Notes: a model not told the origin generated them from the sequence alone. A stretch of DNA of 64,000 bases from Prevotella sp. (GCA_021204905.1 JAJPYN010000019.1:145717-209716); one strand, 5' to 3'. Counted from the stretch's first letter, positions 1-9,121 are shown. A program made the numbers and translations.

Positions 1-2
1 AC

Positions 3-2753
3 ACGCAACTATCGAAAGAGCGCACGTCGGAGGCGCGGATCCTGCCCTCGTTAGCGGCCGGCGGCGCGAATGTGCCCTTCCTGCGGTTCCTGCCCGATGA
101 CAGCCTCATCATCGCCGCGGACTTCGCTTTCGTGAGCGATAAAATCGGGCAAATCTACGACGGCGGCTTCTCAATTCAGGCTGTGAAAGAAAAGCTCTCG
201 GAAGCTAATGAAACCGAACAAGACGAGGTGCTGCGGCGGCTGAGCAAGGAGAACCTTCTTTGTCCGCAGCCCCTGTTCACAAAGGAGTTAAGCCGCTTCC
301 GCCGCGTGGTGTTCGGGCAGCATCAGCCTCGCGCGCCGCACACGGAGATCGCGTTCGACATCACGCCGCAACCGCTGTTTCACAAAAACTTCGAGCTGCT
401 CAGAACGTTGCTCGCGGACTATCAAGCGAAGGGTTACCGCACCTGCATCCTTTCCGACAGCAGTAAGCAGCACCGCCGCCTCGCAGAGATCCTTTCCACG
501 CAGGAGCAGACGCCGGCCATCACGCTGCCTGTTGCCGTGAACGGCGTGCTTCACGAGGGTTTCGTCGACAACGATTTGAAGAGCTGTTTTTTCACCGACC
601 ACCAGATCTTCGACCGTTTCCATAAGTATAACCTCAAGTCCGACCGCGTGCGCACGGGCAAGGCGTCGCTGACAATGAAGGAGTTGCAGGAGCTTGCCCC
701 GGGCGACTATCTTGTGCACATCGATTTCGGCATCGGGCGCTTCGGCGGACTGGTGCGCAAGCCTACGGACAAAGGTTACATTGAGGAGATACGGCTCGTC
801 TACCAGCGCGGCGACATTGTTGATGTTTCGATTCATTCGCTTTACAAAATCTCGAAATACCGCAGCAAAGACACGGGTGAACCGCCGCGGTTGTCGACGC
901 TCGGCACCGGCGCGTGGGAGCGGCTCAAAGAGAACACGAAGCGCAAGATTAAGGATGCCGCACGCGATTTAATCAAGCTTTACGCCAAGCGCCGCAGCGA
1001 GAAGGGTTACGCCTTCGGGCCGGACACCTATTTGCAGCAGGAGCTCGAGGCCTCGTTCATCTACGAAGACACGCCCGACCAGCTCGCCGCCACGCAAGCG
1101 GTGAAGAGCGATATGGAGGCTGCGCGCCCGATGGACCGCCTCATCTGCGGCGACGTGGGCTTCGGCAAGACGGAGATAGCCATCCGCGCTGCGTTCAAAG
1201 CCGCATGCGACGGCAAACAGACGGCCGTGCTCGTACCGACGACAGTGCTCGCCTTCCAGCATTTCCAAACCTTTTCCGAACGCCTGAAAAGCCTTCCCGT
1301 AAAGGTGGAATACCTCTCGCGCGCACGCTCTGTCAAAAAATCGAAAGAGATCCTCGCAGAGTTAGAACAAGGCAAGGTCGACATCCTCATCGGCACGCAC
1401 AAGATGATTAGCGAGGCGGTGAAATGGCACGACCTCGGCCTGCTCGTCATCGACGAAGAACAGAAGTTCGGCGTGAGCGTGAAAGAGAAGCTCCGCAAGC
1501 TGAAAACAAACATCGACACCATCACGATGACCGCCACGCCCATACCGCGCACCTTGCAGTTCTCGCTCATGGGAGCGCGCGATATGAGCATCATGCGCAC
1601 GCCGCCGCCCAACCGCTACCCCATCGAGACCACCGTCGCCGTGTTCGACAAGGAGACCGTTCGCGAAGCCATCAACTTCGAGATGAGCCGCAACGGACAA
1701 GTCTTTTTCATCAACGACCGCGTGAGCAACCTGCCCGAAATCGCCGCGATGATCCGCCGCGAGGTACCCGACTGCCGCCTCGCCATCGGACACGGACAAA
1801 TGAACAGCGAGGAGCTCGAGAAAACCCTCATCGCCTTTATCAACTACGATTACGACGTGCTGCTCGCCACAACCATCATCGAGAACGGCGTCGACATCCC
1901 AAACGCGAACACCATCATCATCAACGACGCCCACCACTTCGGCCTGGCCGATCTCCATCAGATGCGCGGACGCGTGGGACGAAGCAACCGCAAGGCCTTT
2001 TGCTACTTGCTCGCACCGCCGTTGGCCGCACTGCCCGACGATGCCGCGCGACGCCTCACCGCCCTCGAGACATTCGCCGACCTCGGCGCGGGGTTCGCCC
2101 TGTCGATGCAGGACCTTGACATCCGCGGCGCGGGCAATCTGCTGGGCACCGAGCAGAGCGGGTTCATCGAAGACCTCGGCTACGAGGCGTACCAAAAGAT
2201 TCTGAATCAGGCAGTTACGGAACTGAAAAACGACGAGTTCCGCAGCCTCTACGCCGGCGAAATAAAAAAGGGCGCGGCCGTCAGCGGAGAGGAATTTGTC
2301 GACGATTGCACCATCGAGAGCGACCTCGAAATGTACTTCCCCGACAGCTACGTGCCCGGCTCGTCCGAACGCCTGACGCTCTACCGCGAGCTCGACAACA
2401 TACAAACCGACGCCGAGCTCGAGGCCTATCGCAAAAGGCTGAACGACCGCTTCGGACCGGTGCCGCACGAGGGCGAAGAGCTAATGAATGTTGTGCTTCT
2501 CCGGCGTTTGGGCAGGCGGTTGGGGTGTGAAAAAATTATGCTTAAACAAAGTCTGCTCAACATGCAATTCGTCAGCCGCCACGACTCGCCCTACTACCAA
2601 AGCCGCACCTTCGGCAACGTGCTCGCCTACGCCACAGCCAACCCGCGCCGCTGCCAGTTGAAAGAGGTGAAAGGCCGCCGGTTGCTGCATATCGCAAACG
2701 TTACCACCGTGAAAGAAGCTGTCGGCATATTGCGCTGTATTTCAAGTAGTTAG
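3..2753 (+). CDS. mfd: Transcription-repair coupling factor Mfd, 5'-truncated by window edge
   Basis: ATP-dependent translocase that removes RNA polymerase stalled at DNA lesions and recruits UvrA. The frame is open from base 3, so the gene starts before the window; about 917 residues are present of a family length near 1,100-1,150. Numbering from the GTG at 72, the RNA-polymerase-interacting (CarD-like) domain is at about 205-262 (GDYLVHIDFGIGRFGG), the Walker A motif GDVGFGKT at 360-367 and the helicase motif II DEEQ at 461-464. The C-terminal TRCF domain follows. The missing part is the N-terminal UvrB-like region. No defect is seen in the visible part. The downstream spacer is full of repeats and has no clear terminator. 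Confidence 0.97.
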   Translation, partial: TQLSKERTSEARILPSLAAGGANVPFLRFLPDDSLIIAADFAFVSDKIGQIYDGGFSIQAVKEKLSEANETEQDEVLRRLSKENLLCPQPLFTKELSRFRRVVFGQHQPRAPHTEIAFDITPQPLFHKNFELLRTLLADYQAKGYRTCILSDSSKQHRRLAEILSTQEQTPAITLPVAVNGVLHEGFVDNDLKSCFFTDHQIFDRFHKYNLKSDRVRTGKASLTMKELQELAPGDYLVHIDFGIGRFGGLVRKPTDKGYIEEIRLVYQRGDIVDVSIHSLYKISKYRSKDTGEPPRLSTLGTGAWERLKENTKRKIKDAARDLIKLYAKRRSEKGYAFGPDTYLQQELEASFIYEDTPDQLAATQAVKSDMEAARPMDRLICGDVGFGKTEIAIRAAFKAACDGKQTAVLVPTTVLAFQHFQTFSERLKSLPVKVEYLSRARSVKKSKEILAELEQGKVDILIGTHKMISEAVKWHDLGLLVIDEEQKFGVSVKEKLRKLKTNIDTITMTATPIPRTLQFSLMGARDMSIMRTPPPNRYPIETTVAVFDKETVREAINFEMSRNGQVFFINDRVSNLPEIAAMIRREVPDCRLAIGHGQMNSEELEKTLIAFINYDYDVLLATTIIENGVDIPNANTIIINDAHHFGLADLHQMRGRVGRSNRKAFCYLLAPPLAALPDDAARRLTALETFADLGAGFALSMQDLDIRGAGNLLGTEQSGFIEDLGYEAYQKILNQAVTELKNDEFRSLYAGEIKKGAAVSGEEFVDDCTIESDLEMYFPDSYVPGSSERLTLYRELDNIQTDAELEAYRKRLNDRFGPVPHEGEELMNVVLLRRLGRRLGCEKIMLKQSLLNMQFVSRHDSPYYQSRTFGNVLAYATANPRRCQLKEVKGRRLLHIANVTTVKEAVGILRCISSS

Positions 2754-2992
2754 AACTAATCCTTCTGCAAATTAAAACCTTTGAAACGAACTAAATATTA
2801 AACCCTTTGAAACGAACCGGACTTTTATCCTCGAGTTAGTTGCCGCTTCGCGAAGCAGGCCCGTAGTAGCAACTAAGACCTTCTTTCAAATTTAAAAAAG
2901 TCGGACCTTAATAATCAGTATTAAATTCGTTCGAACCTTAATAATCAACTTCAAATTAGTTCATACCTTAATAATTTAAATCATTTCAAACC
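2754..2992. other. Repeat-filled spacer between mfd and the symporter
   Basis: No gene is seen in these 239 bases. They hold two copies of CCTTTGAAACGAAC (2778-2791 and 2804-2817, period 26), one copy of the dispersed element (2807-2883, minus orientation), and a 30-base-period AT-rich tandem array that runs into the next gene's start. No TAnnTTTG promoter is visible. Confidence 0.8.
2807..2883 (-). repeat. Dispersed ~80-bp element, copy a
   Basis: Read on the minus strand, this copy begins with the left core CTTAGTTGCTACT and ends with the right word GGTTCGTTTCAA, the same order as the copies near 5.9, 31.8, 40.6 and 44.8 kb. The middle contains the palindrome GCTTCGCGAAGC. TTAGTTGC (2836-2843) and GCAACTAA (2869-2876) form an outer inverted repeat, so this copy could fold as a hairpin. 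The 20 bases 2864-2883 recur exactly inside hemW. Confidence 0.75.
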
Positions 2993-3000
2993 TTGATAAT
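2900..3000. repeat. Tandem ~30-bp AT-rich repeats ending in a start codon
   Basis: The word ACCTTAATAAT starts at 2905, 2935 and 2965, and a variant ACCTTGATAAT starts at 2990. The periods are 30, 30 and 25. Between the words lie variants of TTCAAATTAGTTC. The fourth copy contains the TTG used as the symporter start codon. Confidence 0.8.
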
Positions 3001-4411
3001 CCTCGCGACAATCATCCTTTACTTCGCGCTGCTCACCCTTTACAGCCGCGCCGTCTCGCGCCGCGCACGCAACGCCTCGTTCTTCCGCGCAGACAGGCAA
3101 TCGCGGTGGTACCTCGTGGCGTTCGGCATGATCGGCGCAAGCATCTCCGGCGTGTCGTTCGTCAGCGTGCCCGGCATGGTCTCCGCCATCGGCATGACCT
3201 ACATGCAGACCTGCCTCGGCTTCATCGCCGGCTACATCGTCGTCGCGTTCGTGCTGCTGCCGGTTTACTACCGCCTCAACCTCACCTCGATCTACGGCGC
3301 GCTCCTCTCCAGCGGCAGGCAGGCATCAATCACCGGCGCGTGCTTCTTCTTCCTTTCCGAGCTCACCGGCGCGGCTGTAAAATTCTTCGTCGTATGCGCC
3401 GTTTTACAGCGCTTCGTGCTTGAAAAGACAGGCATACCCTTTCCGGTAACGGTCGTCCTGCTCGTGCTGCCGATATGGCTTTACACGCGGCGCGGCGGCA
3501 TAAAAACGCTTGTCAGGACCGACGGCATACAGACGGCGTGCATGCTCGCGGCGCTGTGCGTGATAATTTTCAAGGCGGTCGGCGCGCTGGACATGAGCCT
3601 GCCCGAAGCCTTCCGCGCCGTGTGTGCCGACAGCCGCGCGCGCTGGTTCGTGTTCGACGACGCCTTCTCGACGCAGTATTTTTGGAAACAGTTTCTTTCC
3701 GGCGCGTTCATCGTGATTGTGATGACGGGCTTAAACCAGAATGTGATGCAGAAAAACCTCACCTGCAAAACGCTCGGCGAGGCGCAGAAAGACATGTGCA
3801 GCTACGGCGCGGCGTTCGTGCCGGTCAACCTGCTGTTCCTCTCGCTCGGCGTGCTGCTGGCGCTGCTTTGCGAGAAAGAAGGCTTGCCTGTTCCTTCGGG
3901 CGACAATCTGCTGGAATCCTTCGCTGCCACAGGGCGTTTGGGCCGTCTCGCCACGGTGTGCTTCACGCTGGGCATCGTCGCGGCATCGGCCTCCACCGCC
4001 GACTCGGCCCTGACGTCGCTCACCACCTCTTTCTGCGTCGATATTTGCGGCAAGGAGGACGACGAACGGCTAAGGAAACGCGCGCACTTAGCAATAACAA
4101 TCCTCTTCGCGGCGGTGATAATTGCTGTCGGCGCGGTGAAAACGACGAGCGTCATCGACACGATTTACACCCTCTGCGGCTACACCTACGGTCCGCTGCT
4201 GGGCATGTTCGCCTTCGCACTGTTCACGCGCCGCCGGCCGAGGGCTTGCCTTTTGCCCTTCATCGCCGCGGCCTCGCCCGTTTTGTGCTACTTAATAAAC
4301 ATGCTTTGCGAGAAATTCGCCGGCTATCGTTTCGGCTACGAATTGCTCATTCTCAACGGCCTTCTCACCTTCGCCGGACTGCTCTTAACAAGCGCGAGAC
4401 GGCGGTTATAA
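2993..4411 (+). CDS. Sodium:solute symporter (SSS family)
   Basis: Inner-membrane Na+-coupled solute carrier of the SSS fold; the substrate cannot be read from sequence. The 472 residues give about 12-13 hydrophobic segments. The family core is seen in WYLVAFGMIGASISGVSFVSVPGM (positions about 38-61, conserved in Bacteroidetes SSS proteins) and in the Na+-site helix around SASTADSALTSLTTSF. The N-terminus looks complete, but the only start codon between an in-frame stop at 2972 and the first helix is TTG at 2993, which lies inside the last unit of a tandem repeat. The 3' end overlaps the convergent trxB by six bases. I am sure of the family, not of the transported compound. Confidence 0.92.
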   Translation: MIILATIILYFALLTLYSRAVSRRARNASFFRADRQSRWYLVAFGMIGASISGVSFVSVPGMVSAIGMTYMQTCLGFIAGYIVVAFVLLPVYYRLNLTSIYGALLSSGRQASITGACFFFLSELTGAAVKFFVVCAVLQRFVLEKTGIPFPVTVVLLVLPIWLYTRRGGIKTLVRTDGIQTACMLAALCVIIFKAVGALDMSLPEAFRAVCADSRARWFVFDDAFSTQYFWKQFLSGAFIVIVMTGLNQNVMQKNLTCKTLGEAQKDMCSYGAAFVPVNLLFLSLGVLLALLCEKEGLPVPSGDNLLESFAATGRLGRLATVCFTLGIVAASASTADSALTSLTTSFCVDICGKEDDERLRKRAHLAITILFAAVIIAVGAVKTTSVIDTIYTLCGYTYGPLLGMFAFALFTRRRPRACLLPFIAAASPVLCYLINMLCEKFAGYRFGYELLILNGLLTFAGLLLTSARRRL

Positions 4412-5338
4412 CGCTGCGAGAAAACGCTCGGCCTCCAGCGCGGCCATGCACCCCGAACCCGCTGCGACGACGGCCTGGCGGTAGTGCGGATCGGCGCAAT
4501 CGCCCGCGGCAAACACGCCGGGGATATTCGTGCGCGGCGTGCCGGCGACGGTCTTGATGTAACCGGCCTCATCGGTGTCGAGCAACGGTTTAAAAAGGTC
4601 GGTGTTGGGCTTGTGGCCGATGGCGAGGAAGAAGCCGTCGATGGCAATATCCACTGCCTCTTCGCGGTCGGTACCCATAAATTTCAGCAGGTGCGCGCCC
4701 TCGACGCCGTTCTCGCCGAACAGGCCGACGGTGTTATGGTTGAAAAGGATCTCGATCTTCGCGTTCTCTTCCACGCGGCGGCGCATGACATCCGATGCGC
4801 GGAGGTAGTTTTTGCGGACAATCATGTAAACCTTTGCGCACAGGCCGGCGAGGTAGATGGCCTCTTCGCACGCGGTATCGCCGCCGCCGACGACAGCCAC
4901 CGTCTTTTTGCGGTAGAAGAAGCCGTCGCAGGTGGCGCAGGCGGAGACGCCTTGTCCGGCATATTTCTTCTCGTCGTCGAGGCCGAGGTATTTCGCCGAC
5001 GCGCCCGTGGCGATGATCACCGTTTGCGCCTCAATCTCGCGGCCGCTGTCGTCGACGGCGCGGAAAGGCCGTTTTGAGAGGTCGATGCGCTCGATACTGC
5101 CGTCGCGGATGTCTGCGCCGAAGCGTGCGGCTTGGCGGCGGAGGTCGTCCATCATCGCGTTACCGTCGATGCCGTCGGGGTAGCCGGGGAAGTTCTCCAC
5201 GGTGGTGGTTTGCGTGAGTTGTCCGCCGGGCTGCATGCCGCAGTAGAGTACGGGCGCGAGGTTGGCGCGTGAGGCGTAGATGGCTGCGGTGAAGCCTGCC
5301 GGTCCGCTGCCGATGATTAAGCATTTTGCCTGTTCCAT
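4406..5338 (-). CDS. trxB: Thioredoxin-disulfide reductase
   Basis: Cytoplasmic flavoenzyme that passes electrons from NADPH to thioredoxin. It has 310 residues, the usual length. The FAD-binding GSGPAG is at 10-15, the redox pair CATC at 134-137 and the NADPH-binding GGGDTA at 151-156. The C-terminal FAD motif GVFAAGDCAD is also present. The start is the ATG at 5338. A 22-bp tandem duplication lies directly upstream in the leader, and no TAnnTTTG box is seen there. The stop overlaps the convergent symporter gene. Confidence 0.97.
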   Translation of the reverse strand: MEQAKCLIIGSGPAGFTAAIYASRANLAPVLYCGMQPGGQLTQTTTVENFPGYPDGIDGNAMMDDLRRQAARFGADIRDGSIERIDLSKRPFRAVDDSGREIEAQTVIIATGASAKYLGLDDEKKYAGQGVSACATCDGFFYRKKTVAVVGGGDTACEEAIYLAGLCAKVYMIVRKNYLRASDVMRRRVEENAKIEILFNHNTVGLFGENGVEGAHLLKFMGTDREEAVDIAIDGFFLAIGHKPNTDLFKPLLDTDEAGYIKTVAGTPRTNIPGVFAAGDCADPHYRQAVVAAGSGCMAALEAERFLAAL

Positions 5339-5346
5339 TTTCTCGG

Positions 5347-5394
5347 GGGTGAATTAAATTTTTGCGAAGGGTGAATTAAATTTTTGCGAAGGCC
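5347..5394. repeat. 22-bp tandem duplication upstream of trxB
   Basis: GAATTAAATTTTTGCGAAGG is present twice with a period of 22 bases (5351 and 5373). It occupies most of the trxB leader region. Confidence 0.85.
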
Positions 5395-5399
5395 GGATT

Positions 5400-5441
5400 A
5401 AAAAAAGCACCCCGCCGCACGATTGCTCGCCAACGGGATGC
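5400..5441 (-). terminator. Rho-independent terminator of rpmE2
   Basis: On the minus strand GCATCCCG pairs with CGGGGTGC (one G-U pair) and is followed by six T. It lies about 60 bases past the rpmE2 stop and before the trxB leader. Confidence 0.8.
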
Positions 5442-5502
5442 ACCTTTCAAATAGTTTGATATTATGAAAAACTTTCTTCTTGTTCCGAAGCGGGCCGCGG
5501 GT

Positions 5503-5754
5503 TTATTTCTTGATTTTCCCGTAGCGGTTCATGAAGCGGTCGACGCGTCCGGCGGTGTCGACGAGCTTGCTCTTGCCGGTGTAGAACGGGTGCGAGGAGG
5601 ATGAGATCTCGACCTTCACCATCGGGTAGGTTTCGCCTTCGAACTCGACGGTCTCGTTGGTTTTGCACGTTGATTTTGTGAGGAACATATCGCCGTTGGA
5701 CATGTCTTTGAACACGACGGGGCGATAGTTGTCAGGGTGGATGCCTTTTTTCAT
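5503..5754 (-). CDS. rpmE2: 50S ribosomal protein L31 type B
   Basis: Large-subunit ribosomal protein, 83 residues, starting [15 protein letters not shown]. It lacks the CxxC zinc ribbon of type A L31, as expected for the zinc-independent type B form, and keeps the typical [10 protein letters not shown] segment. A longer reading from 5859 is possible but would begin upstream of the TACCTTTG promoter box at 5825-5832, so the ATG at 5754 is chosen. A terminator follows. Confidence 0.96.
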   Translation of the reverse strand: MKKGIHPDNYRPVVFKDMSNGDMFLTKSTCKTNETVEFEGETYPMVKVEISSSSHPFYTGKSKLVDTAGRVDRFMNRYGKIKK

Positions 5755-5824
5755 TGTCTTTGGAATCGTTGTTTGTTGTTTGTTTTTAAGAATGCGCCGG
5801 CGTGCGACGCCCATAAACCGGGCG

Positions 5825-5832
5825 CAAAGGTA
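5825..5832 (-). promoter_or_regulatory. -7 box of rpmE2 promoter
   Basis: TACCTTTG on the minus strand fits the Bacteroidetes TAnnTTTG consensus. It predicts a leader of about 65 bases before the rpmE2 ATG. No good TTTG was found at the usual distance. Confidence 0.65.
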
Positions 5833-5925
5833 TAAAAATTTTCGTATGCCGCGCAACAAATCGGAAGATTTTTTGTTTGGGGTCCGGGCCGGCTGCCTTT
5901 TGCGCGAGCGGAGTTTGCGATTAAA

Positions 5926-6004
5926 AAAAGTTTATCTTAGTTGCTACTGTAATCCGACTCAATTGTGCGGCACGAGCGCAGCCTTGGTTGTCGCCTGCGT
6001 TTAA
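5926..6004 (+). repeat. Dispersed ~80-bp element, copy b
   Basis: Starts with AAAAGTTTATCTTAGTTGCT and continues ACTGTAAT. The first 28 bases are identical to copy d at 31760, and the first 46 differ at only three positions. The right end is TGCGTTTAAA, a weakened form of TTCGTTTCAA. Confidence 0.85.
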
Positions 6005-6020
6005 AATTTCGTCGGTTTCT

Positions 6021-6051
6021 TTTGGCATTTGTTTACATTATGTTACCTTTG
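6021..6051 (+). promoter_or_regulatory. Promoter of the TlpA-DUF6029-Omp28 operon
   Basis: TTTG at 6021-6024, a 19-base spacer and TACCTTTG at 6044-6051 match the Bacteroidetes -33/-7 consensus. The predicted leader is about 60 bases. Confidence 0.8.
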
Positions 6052-6117
6052 CCACTGATATATGCCGCGAAATGTTAACGGCGCGCACATTTTTTCGAAA
6101 AAACGAACATTTAGGAT

Positions 6118-6603
6118 ATGAAGAGAATTTTGTTATTCGCCATAGCGGTTTTTGCCCTTTGCCTTAACGCGGGCGCGCAACTGCCGTCGGTTTCGCTCAA
6201 AGACATCAACGGCAAGACTGTCGACACGGCGCAGCTTTCCAACGACGGACGGCCTTTCATCATCAGTTTCTTCGCCACATGGTGCAAGCCTTGCAACCGC
6301 GAACTGTCAGCTATAGCTGAGGATTACGAGGACTGGCAGGAGGAGACGGGCGTGAAGCTTTTCGCCGTGTCGATTGACCAAGCGCAGAACATCAACAAGG
6401 TGAAGCCGCTGGTGGACAATCACGACTGGCCTTACGACGTGCTGCTTGACCCGAACAGCGATTTCAAGCGCGCGCTAGGCATTCAGATGATCCCTTACAC
6501 GCTGATTGTCGACGGCAAAGGGAACATTGTTTACAAGCACAACGGTTACACCGAGGGTGCGGAGCAGGAGGTGCTCGAGAAGGTGAGGGAACTGGTTGAA
6601 TAA
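6118..6603 (+). CDS. Exported TlpA/ResA-like thioredoxin
   Basis: Thiol-disulfide oxidoreductase exported to the periplasm. The 161 residues start with a signal peptide cleaved after NAGA, before Q21. The AhpC/TSA-type thioredoxin fold carries WCKPC with Cys56 and Cys59, and the cis-proline loop is seen in MIPYT. It is first in a run with the DUF6029 barrel (23-base gap) and the Omp28 lipoprotein, which carries its own CxxC. This suggests a shared redox or folding role. The partner that reduces it is not in the window. Confidence 0.92.
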   Translation: MKRILLFAIAVFALCLNAGAQLPSVSLKDINGKTVDTAQLSNDGRPFIISFFATWCKPCNRELSAIAEDYEDWQEETGVKLFAVSIDQAQNINKVKPLVDNHDWPYDVLLDPNSDFKRALGIQMIPYTLIVDGKGNIVYKHNGYTEGAEQEVLEKVRELVE

Positions 6604-6626
6604 CGCACCGCAAACATTTTTAACGG

Positions 6627-8270
6627 ATGGCTATCCCCTTGAAAATCAGGCTTTTAACACTGCTGTGGCTCGCCGCTTTCCCCGTGTTGGCGCAGGAGAA
6701 GGACAATAAGGTTACGGTGAGCGGCAGCGTGATGAGCGACATTCTCATCCCTCAGGACGACAAGAAAATCGGCACCGAGGAGACCGACGACTGGGCCGAG
6801 ACGAACACCTACGCCGACGTGAGCATAATGAGCAAATATGTTGACGCCGGCGCGCGCTTCGAGTTCACGCAATACCCGTTGCCGGGCTTCGAACAGAAGT
6901 TCAAGGGCTGGGGCGTGCCGAATGTTTATGTTAAAGGAAAATACAAATGGGCGGAGCTGACACTCGGCACGTTCTACGAGCAGTTCGGTTCGGGTTTCGT
7001 CCTGCGGACCTACGAGGAGCGCAGCCTCGGCATCGACAACTCGCTCTTGGGCGCGCGGCTGGTGATGAAACCTTACAAAGGCATCACTATTAAAGCGCTT
7101 TCGGGCAAGCAACGCCGCTATTGGGCAATCAACCACAGCCTTGTGAGCGGTGCGGACATTGAACTGGGGCTCGAAGAATGGATTAAGCCGATGCTCGACA
7201 AGGGCACGTTCCTCACGCTCGGCGCCTCGTGGGTGAACAAGCACGAAGGGCAGGAAGACATCATGACCGACGCCACGCACAAGCTCAACCTGCCCGAATA
7301 TGTCAACGCGTTCGATGTCAGGGCGAACCTGCAGACGGGCGGCTTCGGCATACTCGCCGAGTACGCGTGGAAAACGGAAGACCCGTCGTTCGACAACGGT
7401 TACATCTACCGCAAAGGCAACGTGGCGATGCTATCGGCATCCTATTCGCAGCGCGGCCTGAGCGTTCTCTTGCAGGCAAAGCGCTCGGACAACATGTCGT
7501 TCCGCAGCCGCCGCGGCATAACGGGCATCTCGTCTTATATCAACCACATGCCCGCGTTCACGATGGAGCACACCTACACGCTCGCCGCGCTCTACCCCTA
7601 CGCCACCAACCCCGACGGCGAATGGGCTTATCAGGCGGAGGTCGGGTACAAATTCAAGAGGCACACCTTCCTCGGCGGAAAGTACGGCACGGATATTAAA
7701 GTGAACTTCTCCCACGTGCACGCCATTGAGCACAATGTTAAAGACGGCGGCGCAGCGGGCACGGACGGTTACGGCTCGGCGTTCTTCAAATGGGGCGACG
7801 GCACGTATTATCAGGACATCAACGTACAAATCGAGAAGAAATTCACAAAGTCGTTCAAGCTCAACCTGATGTACATGAACCAGTTCTACAACAAGACGAT
7901 TGTAGAGGGTGAAGGGGGTATGATACACTCAGACATCTTCGTGGCCGAAGGCAAATATCAATTTAACAAAAAATTCACCCTGCGCGGCGAGTTGCAATAC
8001 CTCACCACCGCCGACGACCAGGGCGACTGGCTCTTCGCATTGCTCGAACTGTCGATGCTGCCCCACTGGATGTTCACCGTCTCCGACGAATACAACTGCG
8101 GCGAGACCAATGTCCACTACTATCAAGGCTACGTTACGTTCAACTACGGAGCGCACCGCCTGCAACTCGGTTACGGCCGCACGCGCGCGGGGTACAACTG
8201 CTCCGGAGGCGTGTGCCGCTATGTGCCGGCAAGCAAAGGCGTTACGCTGTCGTACAACTATAATTTCTAA
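6627..8270 (+). CDS. DUF6029 outer-membrane beta-barrel protein
   Basis: A 547-residue exported protein with a signal peptide cleaved after FPVLA before Gln. Alternating aromatic and polar strands run through the whole chain and it ends in YNYNF, the C-terminal aromatic expected for an outer-membrane barrel. The N-terminal segment with AELTLGTFYEQFGSG matches my memory of the DUF6029 family. The function is unknown. It lies between two CxxC proteins and ends five bases before the Omp28 gene, so the products are probably made together. Confidence 0.82.
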   Translation: MAIPLKIRLLTLLWLAAFPVLAQEKDNKVTVSGSVMSDILIPQDDKKIGTEETDDWAETNTYADVSIMSKYVDAGARFEFTQYPLPGFEQKFKGWGVPNVYVKGKYKWAELTLGTFYEQFGSGFVLRTYEERSLGIDNSLLGARLVMKPYKGITIKALSGKQRRYWAINHSLVSGADIELGLEEWIKPMLDKGTFLTLGASWVNKHEGQEDIMTDATHKLNLPEYVNAFDVRANLQTGGFGILAEYAWKTEDPSFDNGYIYRKGNVAMLSASYSQRGLSVLLQAKRSDNMSFRSRRGITGISSYINHMPAFTMEHTYTLAALYPYATNPDGEWAYQAEVGYKFKRHTFLGGKYGTDIKVNFSHVHAIEHNVKDGGAAGTDGYGSAFFKWGDGTYYQDINVQIEKKFTKSFKLNLMYMNQFYNKTIVEGEGGMIHSDIFVAEGKYQFNKKFTLRGELQYLTTADDQGDWLFALLELSMLPHWMFTVSDEYNCGETNVHYYQGYVTFNYGAHRLQLGYGRTRAGYNCSGGVCRYVPASKGVTLSYNYNF

Positions 8271-8275
8271 GCGCG

Positions 8276-9121
8276 ATGAAGATTTATTTTTATGCCTTTT
8301 CCGCCATAGTCGCCGCGGTGACGCTCGCCGCTTGCAGCAATATCGACGAGGACGAGCGCCTCATCTACGTCCAACCGGCGGACGTGGCGAAGCACGTGCT
8401 CATTGAGGATTTCACCGGTCAGGCCTGCGTGAATTGCCCGGCGGCATCGGAGCTCATCGCGCAAATGCAGGAGGAATACGGCGAAGAGAACATCATCGCG
8501 GTGGGTCTGTACAGCGGTTCGTTCGGACAAAACATTAGAGGAGATTTTTATCCGCTCACTACCGAATTAGGCAATTATTACTACAACCTTTACGGCGTGA
8601 GCGAGCAGCCTAGCGCGATGATCGACCGCCACGGGGTGAACAGCAATTACGCGACGTGGCCGGCGGAGGTTTATAATTGCATTCAGGATTCGGCGAAGGT
8701 GAAGCTCGACATCACCAACAGCTACGACGCGGCGACGCGCACCGCAGACATCACCGTTTCTGCCCTTGCCGTAAAGGACATCAGCGGCACGTTGCAGGTG
8801 TGGCTCACCGAAGACAACATCATCAGTTGGCAATACATGAGCGACGGTTCGGCAGACGCAGCCTATGTGCACAACCACGTGTTCCGCACCGCCGTGAACG
8901 ATCGCGACGGCGACAGTTTCAACGTTAGCGAAGGCACTACGCAGACGCGGACATTCAGCATAACGCTCGATGAGGATTGGGCGGCAGAGAACGTCTCGGC
9001 GGTGGCCATAGTGTCCGATGCCGGCGGCGTGGTGCAGAGCGTCAAGGCCCCGATAATCGCGAAGGATGAGGACGACAGCACTGAGCAGGAAGCCGAAGAA
9101 GAAGTAAACGATAACGAATAG
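8276..9121 (+). CDS. Omp28-related outer-membrane lipoprotein
   Basis: A 281-residue lipoprotein; the lipobox TLAAC puts the acylated cysteine at position 20. The segment VLIEDFTGQACVNCPAA (CxxC at 51-54) is the signature of the Omp28 family first described in Porphyromonas and has a thioredoxin-like look. The C-terminus is very acidic (DEDDSTEQEAEEEVNDNE), probably a flexible tail. The gene is the third in the TlpA operon. The cysteine pair suggests disulfide chemistry near the outer membrane, which is inference. Confidence 0.9.
   Translation: MKIYFYAFSAIVAAVTLAACSNIDEDERLIYVQPADVAKHVLIEDFTGQACVNCPAASELIAQMQEEYGEENIIAVGLYSGSFGQNIRGDFYPLTTELGNYYYNLYGVSEQPSAMIDRHGVNSNYATWPAEVYNCIQDSAKVKLDITNSYDAATRTADITVSALAVKDISGTLQVWLTEDNIISWQYMSDGSADAAYVHNHVFRTAVNDRDGDSFNVSEGTTQTRTFSITLDEDWAAENVSAVAIVSDAGGVVQSVKAPIIAKDEDDSTEQEAEEEVNDNE

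Larger units (their letters stand above)
5755..6117. other. Gene-free divergent region rpmE2 / TlpA operon
   Basis: These 363 bases contain the rpmE2 promoter and leader, one copy of the dispersed element (5926-6004) and the promoter of the TlpA operon. No credible open reading frame was found. Confidence 0.75.

Noticed and set aside
288..836. Long minus-strand frames inside mfd and many other genes
   Set aside because: They are antisense shadows of GC-rich coding regions and show no family features.
2807..2883. Classical MITE with terminal inverted repeats
   Set aside because: The two conserved ends of the element are not inverted copies of each other, and no target-site duplication could be identified.
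5755..5859. N-terminal extension of L31
   Set aside because: The extension has no homology and begins upstream of the promoter box at 5825-5832.
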